40,173 nt of DNA from Clostridia bacterium DTU025 (GTDB lineage Bacteria > Bacillota > DTU025), in NCBI GenBank assembly GCA_001513145.1, contig LFSP01000029.1:1-40173 (forward strand), given 5' to 3'. A program made the position numbers and the translations under genes. How positions within the stretch are numbered: position 1 is the stretch's first letter; each line of letters starts with the position of its first letter. Under the pieces are notes generated by a model, which worked only from the letters and a program-made list of their open reading frames with translations, was not told the origin of the DNA and made no database searches. This document shows positions 34,969 to 40,173 of this stretch, piece after piece.

Positions 34969-37212
34969 TCACCCCGTCACCACACCACCCCTCAACCTGC
35001 CCAGCACCTTCGCCACGCCGGCATCCCGCGCCGCCAGCGCGAATACCACAGCCCACACCACCATGTTTCGCATGTAGTGGTCCCCGAAGCCATAGGCGCC
35101 GGTGGCGGAGTCAATCACGTCAGGCTGGTCCCACGGGTTTCGGCTGCGATGCGCGATGCTTTCCCACACCCTCCGCGCCAGCTCAAGCCCCTCGCCCACA
35201 AGCCCCTCGTAGATGGCCAGCGCGGCCAGGGTGTAGGTGATCCCCGGCCACACGTTGCCCGAATGGGGATTGTTCCGGTCAATGCTGCCGTTCGGTAGCA
35301 CGGCGTTCACCGCTCCATGGGCAGACGCCGAGCCTGTGATGCGAACGGCCTCCCTCACCGCCGATGCCACATGCTCCCGGGGGAGGATGTAGCCCAGACC
35401 CAAGAGGTGCGCATACCACTGTCCCGTCAGCTGGCTGGCGGTGCAGGCCTCGCTGCTCGGGCTGCCTGCGCCGCCCACCTGCACGCCGCCGCCCGTCGAC
35501 GCCACGGCCCTGTAGTAGCGGCCATTCCACAGCTGCCTCTCGAACGACTCCTGCGCCAGCTGGAATTCGCGTCGGCACGTGCGGGCGAAGTCTGAATCTT
35601 CCGCCATCTCCGCGAGCCTCTGGGACGCCGCCAGCGCCGCCAGGTAGACGCCGGACGTATACGCGTTCGCCCCGCGAAAGTGCCAGTTGTCGAAAGTCTG
35701 GTCCGCGCCCTCGTTGTCGGGCAGGTGGTCGCCGTTGAGGTCCGACGCCATCGCCCACAACATGGCCCTCTTCGCCGGATCGTACACCTCGCTCAGCAGC
35801 CGCCGCCCCCCCCACCACAGCACGTCGCGGTATGCCATGAGCACGAACTTGGGGCAAAGGTCCTTCCACGGAGGCGGGGCCGTGGTGCCGTCGCTGGGGT
35901 AGTCCACCCGACCGCGGCCCAGGTCGTGGGGGATGTACCCGTCGGGCCGCTGCGCCTGGGCCAGCTGCAGCAGGCACGATTCTTCCAATGCAGGATAGAA
36001 CCACGCCAGCGGCACCGAGGAGTAGAAGAGCACGTCGACGGTGTTCATCAGCTGGCACGTGCGCGACGCCTCGAACAACGCGAACCGGCCGCTGCGGTCA
36101 AACCACGACCCGGACGACAGCACGTACAAGTTGTTCAGAAGCGCATCCGCCAGCCAGTCCGGCAACGCGTCGCCGACCCGACCGCGCTCCGCCGCCTCGC
36201 CTTTCGCAACCTCCAGCGCCTCGCTCCACTTCAGCGCCCTTGTCCGCAGCTCCTCCCAGCTGCGCAGCACATCCGCCGCCACCTCGGCGGCGTCTGCGTA
36301 TCTGGCCTCATACACGTGGCCGAAGTGAGTCTGCGGCATGTGCCACGCGAGCACCACCGGCACATGCTTAGTTTCGCCCGGCGCCAGCTCGAACCGAACT
36401 GCCAGCGCGCCGGCAAGCTCGACGCCTTCGCCCTGCACCGTGCCGCAATCTCGCGGGGTGATCCTGCCGTCGCGCGCGAACTCCTGCCACGGCTCTATGT
36501 TCTGGTTGGCGAGGGTCAGGTTGAACGGATCGGCGGTCTTCAGGTTCCATGACGTGCACACCGTAACCTCGCCGGCGCCGGCGCAAGTGGCCAGGCAAAC
36601 CGTGCCGGCCGCCGGATCGGTGGGGAGGGGGGAATCTGAACTGAACAGAACCCCCCTCGCTTCGCCGGAGGATACAGCCTCATTGAACCGGCCGACGTTC
36701 CAGGCGCTCACCGTGTTGCGGGCCATGGCCATGATGGCGGCGTCGACCCATCCCGCCTGGCACGTGTTCTTCACTTTGAACAGGAAGACCGCCACGGGAA
36801 CCGACGACGACTCTGCATCGCCGGGGATGATGGGGGAGAACGCGTCCAGCTGCACCTCCACAGGCAGACCAGGTTCCACATAGACGAGATGGGCGAAGGG
36901 GTACCGCCCGGTGTACTCGATGCGTTGAACTCCGGGAAGGCCGCCGACGTCGACGGTGTGGAGCATGCGGGCGAACGCGGTGTCGCGGTCGCCACCGTCG
37001 GCGCACCGCCGCCTTGCCCACACCGCGAAGTGGTTGCCCACCCGCGCGTCGACGGCGTTGAGGCCGCTGGGATCGCCCAGCGGCCTGTCCCAGTTGTTCT
37101 GGTGCGTGAAGTTGGTCAAGCACCCATCGGGCATGATCTCGACCTTTCCTGCGCCGAGGCCTCCCAGAGGCACCCCTGAACCTGTCCTGTGGTGGGAGGT
37201 GTAGTGGGGCAT
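34969..37212 (-). CDS. GH116-family glucosylceramidase-like glycoside hydrolase
   Basis: The 747-residue protein begins with SGVPLGGLGAGKVEIMPDG, the hallmark of the GH116/GBA2 N-terminal domain. The (alpha/alpha)6 catalytic domain carries MNTVDVLFYSS, NEGADQTFDNW, GANAYTSGVYLAALAAS, NPHSGNVWPG and NPWDQPDVIDS. By family comparison the acid/base is the Asp of the DQTFD region and the nucleophile the Glu just before MNTVDV (residue choice is inference). GH116 enzymes are retaining beta-glucosidases, beta-xylosidases or N-acetylglucosaminidases. No signal peptide is present, so it acts in the cytoplasm. ATG 37212 follows GGAGGAGAAC. It is the last gene of the sugar-import cluster, 36 bases after the binding-protein gene. 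Confidence 0.88.
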   Translation of the reverse strand: MPHYTSHHRTGSGVPLGGLGAGKVEIMPDGCLTNFTHQNNWDRPLGDPSGLNAVDARVGNHFAVWARRRCADGGDRDTAFARMLHTVDVGGLPGVQRIEYTGRYPFAHLVYVEPGLPVEVQLDAFSPIIPGDAESSSVPVAVFLFKVKNTCQAGWVDAAIMAMARNTVSAWNVGRFNEAVSSGEARGVLFSSDSPLPTDPAAGTVCLATCAGAGEVTVCTSWNLKTADPFNLTLANQNIEPWQEFARDGRITPRDCGTVQGEGVELAGALAVRFELAPGETKHVPVVLAWHMPQTHFGHVYEARYADAAEVAADVLRSWEELRTRALKWSEALEVAKGEAAERGRVGDALPDWLADALLNNLYVLSSGSWFDRSGRFALFEASRTCQLMNTVDVLFYSSVPLAWFYPALEESCLLQLAQAQRPDGYIPHDLGRGRVDYPSDGTTAPPPWKDLCPKFVLMAYRDVLWWGGRRLLSEVYDPAKRAMLWAMASDLNGDHLPDNEGADQTFDNWHFRGANAYTSGVYLAALAASQRLAEMAEDSDFARTCRREFQLAQESFERQLWNGRYYRAVASTGGGVQVGGAGSPSSEACTASQLTGQWYAHLLGLGYILPREHVASAVREAVRITGSASAHGAVNAVLPNGSIDRNNPHSGNVWPGITYTLAALAIYEGLVGEGLELARRVWESIAHRSRNPWDQPDVIDSATGAYGFGDHYMRNMVVWAVVFALAARDAGVAKVLGRLRGGVVTG

Positions 37213-37248
37213 ACGCGTTCTCCTCCAGTCAGTCGGTGGTGGTTCCGC

Positions 37249-38517
37249 TTACCTTTCCATGGCCAGTGCTGCGTTGACGCGCTCGGCGGCGGTGTCAAGG
37301 TGCTTCTTGATGCCGTCGGGGCCGAGCTGGCCGGTGACGTAGTCTGTGAAGATGGCCTTGAACTCGACGGTGATGTCGTTCTCGATGGTGCCCCACACGC
37401 CCAGAGGCGGGTAGGCGGTGGCGTACTCCAGAGCGGCCTTGAACGGCGCGAACTGCGGCGTGGCGAAGGCCGGGTCCTCAAATGCCTCCACCAGGGACGG
37501 GAGCATATTGGTGAGGCCGCTGGTGTACGACACCAGGTTCTCCTTGTCGATCAGGAACTTGATCCACTGCTTGGCCTCGTCCTTCGCGCGGCTGGCGGCG
37601 AGGATGGCCAGGTTGCTCCCGCCGGAGAAGGCTGCCCTTCGCCCGGTCGGACCCATCGGCGGCTCCACCACGGCGTAGTTCAGGCTGGGGTTGTCGTGCA
37701 GGATGTCTGCGATGTTCCACGGGCCCATGAACGCCATGGACACGTTGCCGTTGATGAACGCCGCGTCGCAGTCGGGCTGGGTGTACTCGGCGCACGCCTT
37801 CGACGCCAGGCCGTTGCGGACCAGGTCGACGTACCAGGTCATGGCCTCGATGCCCTCAGGCCCGTTGAACGTGGCCTTCTTGAAGTCGGAGCTCACCAGG
37901 TCGCCGCCCCAGGCCCAGAGCAGGATCGCCCAGTTGTGCAAGAGGTCCCACGCCTGGTTGCCTGCTATGGCGATGGCAGTTCCGGCGCCGCGGGCCTTCA
38001 CCAGCTGCTGGCCCACTTCCACCAGCTCGTCGTAGGTGTTCGGGGGCCTGACCCCGGCCTCGGCGAAGTGGTCCACGTTGTAGAAGAGGCAGCGGGTTTC
38101 AGCGAACCACGGCACGCCGTAGCTGGCACCCTTGTACGTCGTGGACTCGAAGTTCGCCGGCATGAACGCGTCAGCGCCGCCAAACTCGGCAGGGTCGATC
38201 TTCACCAGGCCCTGCATCGCCGCAAGCTGCGGGTTCCAGGTGGTGCCCACCTGCACCACGTCGGCGCCTTCGCCGCTGGTGATGGCGGTTACCAGCCTGG
38301 TCCAGGCATCGCCCCATCCGATGATCTCGTAGTCCACCGTGATGCCGGTCTCTGCCTTGAAGCGCGCAGCCGCCTCGTCCAGCCAGGCGACGTGCACGTC
38401 GTCAGGGGCGTTGGGCATCAGCCAGAACGTGATCTGTCGGGCTTGCCCGAATGTCATCGATGTCATCAAACCCAACAACAAAGCAGCCGTCGCTACCACA
38501 CTGATCAACCGTTTCAC
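37249..38517 (-). CDS. Extracellular sugar-binding protein of an ABC importer (family 1)
   Basis: The GTG at 38517, ten bases after AAGGGAGG, fixes the start; frames upstream have no ribosome site. The 422-residue precursor has a Sec signal peptide (KRLISVVATAALLLGL then TFGQA) and no lipobox Cys. The mature protein has the family-1 solute-binding layout (ITFWLMPNAPDD, AARFKAETGITVDYE, NYAVVEPPMGP, AAFSGGSNLAI). It delivers an oligosaccharide or glycoside to the two permeases encoded just upstream. The GH116 enzyme that follows suggests a beta-linked glucoside or xyloside as cargo (inference). Confidence 0.9.
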   Translation of the reverse strand: MKRLISVVATAALLLGLMTSMTFGQARQITFWLMPNAPDDVHVAWLDEAAARFKAETGITVDYEIIGWGDAWTRLVTAITSGEGADVVQVGTTWNPQLAAMQGLVKIDPAEFGGADAFMPANFESTTYKGASYGVPWFAETRCLFYNVDHFAEAGVRPPNTYDELVEVGQQLVKARGAGTAIAIAGNQAWDLLHNWAILLWAWGGDLVSSDFKKATFNGPEGIEAMTWYVDLVRNGLASKACAEYTQPDCDAAFINGNVSMAFMGPWNIADILHDNPSLNYAVVEPPMGPTGRRAAFSGGSNLAILAASRAKDEAKQWIKFLIDKENLVSYTSGLTNMLPSLVEAFEDPAFATPQFAPFKAALEYATAYPPLGVWGTIENDITVEFKAIFTDYVTGQLGPDGIKKHLDTAAERVNAALAMER

Positions 38518-38706
38518 TTTTCGGATACCTCCCTTTTTCATGTGGTGTATTCGAAAGACCGCTGACCTCGACCTACGACACTTCAGCTTCACGCTTCACG
38601 TTCCAAACTTCGCGCCCGAACTTGGCTTTCGGGATGGAGACCACACTTCCGGCTCATCACCTCCACACGCGCTTAGTCCGTTTCGAATTCATCCTGCATA
38701 ACACGC

Positions 38707-39582
38707 TTAACCCTTTGTCGCTCCAGCTATGAGGCCTTCCACTATGTAACGCTGCATGGCGGTGAACAGAACCAGCACTGGGATGCTCACCACGATGCAT
38801 GCGGCCATCATGCCGCCCCAGTTGGAGATGGTCATGGTGACGTAGTCCATGATGCCCACGGCCACGGTGCGCGTGGCCCGTCCTGTCAGCACCGATGCGA
38901 ACAGCACCTCGTTCCAGGCCATTATGAAGGAGTAGATCCCCACCGCCGCTATCCCCGGCGTGGCCAGCGGCACTATCACCCTCCACAGGGCCTGGCTGCG
39001 GGTGCAGCCGTCTATCATGGCCTGCTCGTCGATCTCCAGAGGGATGCCGTTGAGGTAACTCCTGAGCATGATGATGGAAAAGGGCAGCGCAAAGCTGGTG
39101 TAGGTGAAGATCATCCCCCAGTAGGTGTCGCGCAGGGGCAGGCCGGTGGCTCTGGTGATCAACGTGAAGATGAGGTAGTAGGGGATGAGGAAGAGGATCC
39201 CGGGCAGCATCTGCGTGGCGAGCACCGACACGGTGTACACCTCGCGACCGCGGAACCTGAACCGCGACAGGGCGTACCCCGCCAGCAGAGCCACCACCGT
39301 GCAGACCACCATGGTGCCCAGGCTGATTATGATGGAATGCTTGAAGTAGCGGAATATAGGCACGACACGGTTGACGTCTCTGTAGTTGCGCAGCGTGGGA
39401 CTGCGCGGTATCCACGTGGGTAGAAGCTCCGGGTTGGTCACGTCCGACGCTTGCAGCTCGAGCGTCTCCTTGAAGGAGCCTGAGATCATCCAGCCGTAAG
39501 GCGCCAGCACCACCAGCACCACCAGCGCCACGGCGAGATACAGCAGCACCTGCTGGACCGCCCTCCTTCTGCGCCTCTTCAC
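38707..39582 (-). CDS. Sugar ABC transporter permease (MalG-like)
   Basis: This 291-residue membrane protein has about six hydrophobic segments. It carries the carbohydrate-importer EAA loop EIDEQAMIDGCTRSQALWRVIVPLA and the C-terminal FTAMQRYIVEGLIAGATKG typical of MalG-type permeases. The GTG at 39582 is three bases after the stop of the other permease gene, and its ribosome site GGAGGAGG lies inside that gene. A 189-base gap with no gene separates it from the binding-protein gene. Confidence 0.92.
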   Translation of the reverse strand: MKRRRRRAVQQVLLYLAVALVVLVVLAPYGWMISGSFKETLELQASDVTNPELLPTWIPRSPTLRNYRDVNRVVPIFRYFKHSIIISLGTMVVCTVVALLAGYALSRFRFRGREVYTVSVLATQMLPGILFLIPYYLIFTLITRATGLPLRDTYWGMIFTYTSFALPFSIIMLRSYLNGIPLEIDEQAMIDGCTRSQALWRVIVPLATPGIAAVGIYSFIMAWNEVLFASVLTGRATRTVAVGIMDYVTMTISNWGGMMAACIVVSIPVLVLFTAMQRYIVEGLIAGATKG

Positions 39583-39585
39583 CGC

Positions 39586-40173
39586 CTACACCTCCTCCGC
39601 GCCTGCGGTGCCCTTGGTCACCCACAGGTAGATCACGGTGAGCACCAGCAGCACCAGCATGAGCACTATGGAGAGCGCCGATCCCAGTCCGTACTTGAGG
39701 TTGGTGAAGGCCTCGCGCAGTATCAGCGTGGACGGGGCCTCCGCCGCCACTCCCGGGTCGCGGCCGAGCATGATGAAGAAGGGGTTGAACGCGTTGAAGC
39801 ACCATAGGCTGGACATGAGCACCAGGCTGAGGCTGACGGTGCGAAGTTGGGGCATGGTGATGTGGCGGAACTGCTGCCAGGTGGAGGCGCCGTCAACGCG
39901 GGCAGCCTCGTATAGCTCATGTGGGATCTTCTGCAGCGCCGCCAGCAGGATCAGCGCCGTGAAGGGCCAGCCCTTCCAGGTGGCGGCGATTATCACCGAC
40001 CACAGCGCCGACGGCCCCACCAGCCAGATGGGGGGCTCCGATACCAGCCCCCACTGCACGAGATATCGGTTGAGGATACCTATCCGCGACTGGAAGATGA
40101 ACCGCCACACGTTGTAGGCCACGGAGTCAGGGGTGATGTAGGGGAGGAGGATCAGTCCGCGCACGAAGGTCCG
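39586..40173 (-). CDS. Sugar ABC transporter permease (MalF-like), partial at right edge
   Basis: The visible 195 residues are the C-terminal two thirds of a MalF/UgpA-type permease, with about four to five hydrophobic segments and the EAA loop ELYEAARVDGASTWQQFRHITMP. The frame is open through the window edge (the last codons read RTFVRGL), so the start lies outside. It pairs with the MalG-like permease that follows. Confidence 0.9.
   Translation of the reverse strand, partial: RTFVRGLILLPYITPDSVAYNVWRFIFQSRIGILNRYLVQWGLVSEPPIWLVGPSALWSVIIAATWKGWPFTALILLAALQKIPHELYEAARVDGASTWQQFRHITMPQLRTVSLSLVLMSSLWCFNAFNPFFIMLGRDPGVAAEAPSTLILREAFTNLKYGLGSALSIVLMLVLLVLTVIYLWVTKGTAGAEEV

Noticed and set aside
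38657-39805. A 382-residue minus-strand frame over the MalG-like permease
   Set aside because: It is a His/Arg-rich shadow of the permease gene in another frame.

Overview
The window is about 40 kb of high-GC bacterial DNA. Strong AGGAGG-type ribosome sites, many GTG and TTG starts, and a gene set of RapZ, TupABC, a MoeA-periplasmic-binding-protein fusion, YVTN propellers and a GH116 glucosidase fit a high-GC member of the Bacillota (Limnochordia-, Symbiobacteria- or Moorella-like). That placement is inference. No tRNA, rRNA, CRISPR array, intact transposase or phage gene was seen.

Layout, left to right. Bases 1-4157 hold the 5' end of a larA-type racemase gene (minus strand), a secreted DUF3298-type protein, and a coupled methyltransferase plus MFS exporter pair. 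Bases 4158-5010 are a repeat- and hairpin-rich non-coding stretch ahead of a HisJ-type PHP phosphatase gene. That gene converges on a class II aldolase gene, followed by rapZ and a frameshifted VWA-domain gene, all on the minus strand. Bases 9.3-10.7 kb are a graveyard. It holds a remnant of a PIG-L-family C-terminal domain and a decayed secreted protein with two LCCL domains. Next come three tandem paralogous seven-bladed YVTN propeller genes, an intact membrane-anchored PIG-L deacetylase, a free methionine-R-sulfoxide reductase, a two-gene ABC exporter (minus strand), a decayed S9 oligopeptidase and an orphan HTH plus PD-(D/E)XK nuclease-like gene.

The most coherent system is at 21.6-30.0 kb on the minus strand. 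It is an eight-gene operon, tupA-tupB-tupC-moeA-moeA/PBP-moaA-moaC-MOSC/mogA, for tungstate uptake and pterin-cofactor synthesis and metal insertion. A sigma-70-type promoter precedes a leader that matches the molybdenum/tungsten cofactor riboswitch class. Its 3' conserved box overlaps the ribosome site, so cofactor probably represses translation. The best-placed ATG after that site is out of frame with tupA, and tupA itself seems to start at a TTG five bases on.

The right part holds a divergent membrane protein of unknown function, a MATE exporter, and a coupled pair of a ChrB-N-type regulator and a PlsC acyltransferase. The pair lies behind a promoter with a perfect TGTAAC-N4-GTTACA palindrome. 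At the end is a minus-strand sugar-import cluster (permease, permease, binding protein, GH116 glycosidase) that runs off the right edge. The cluster would import a glycoside and hydrolyse it in the cytoplasm.
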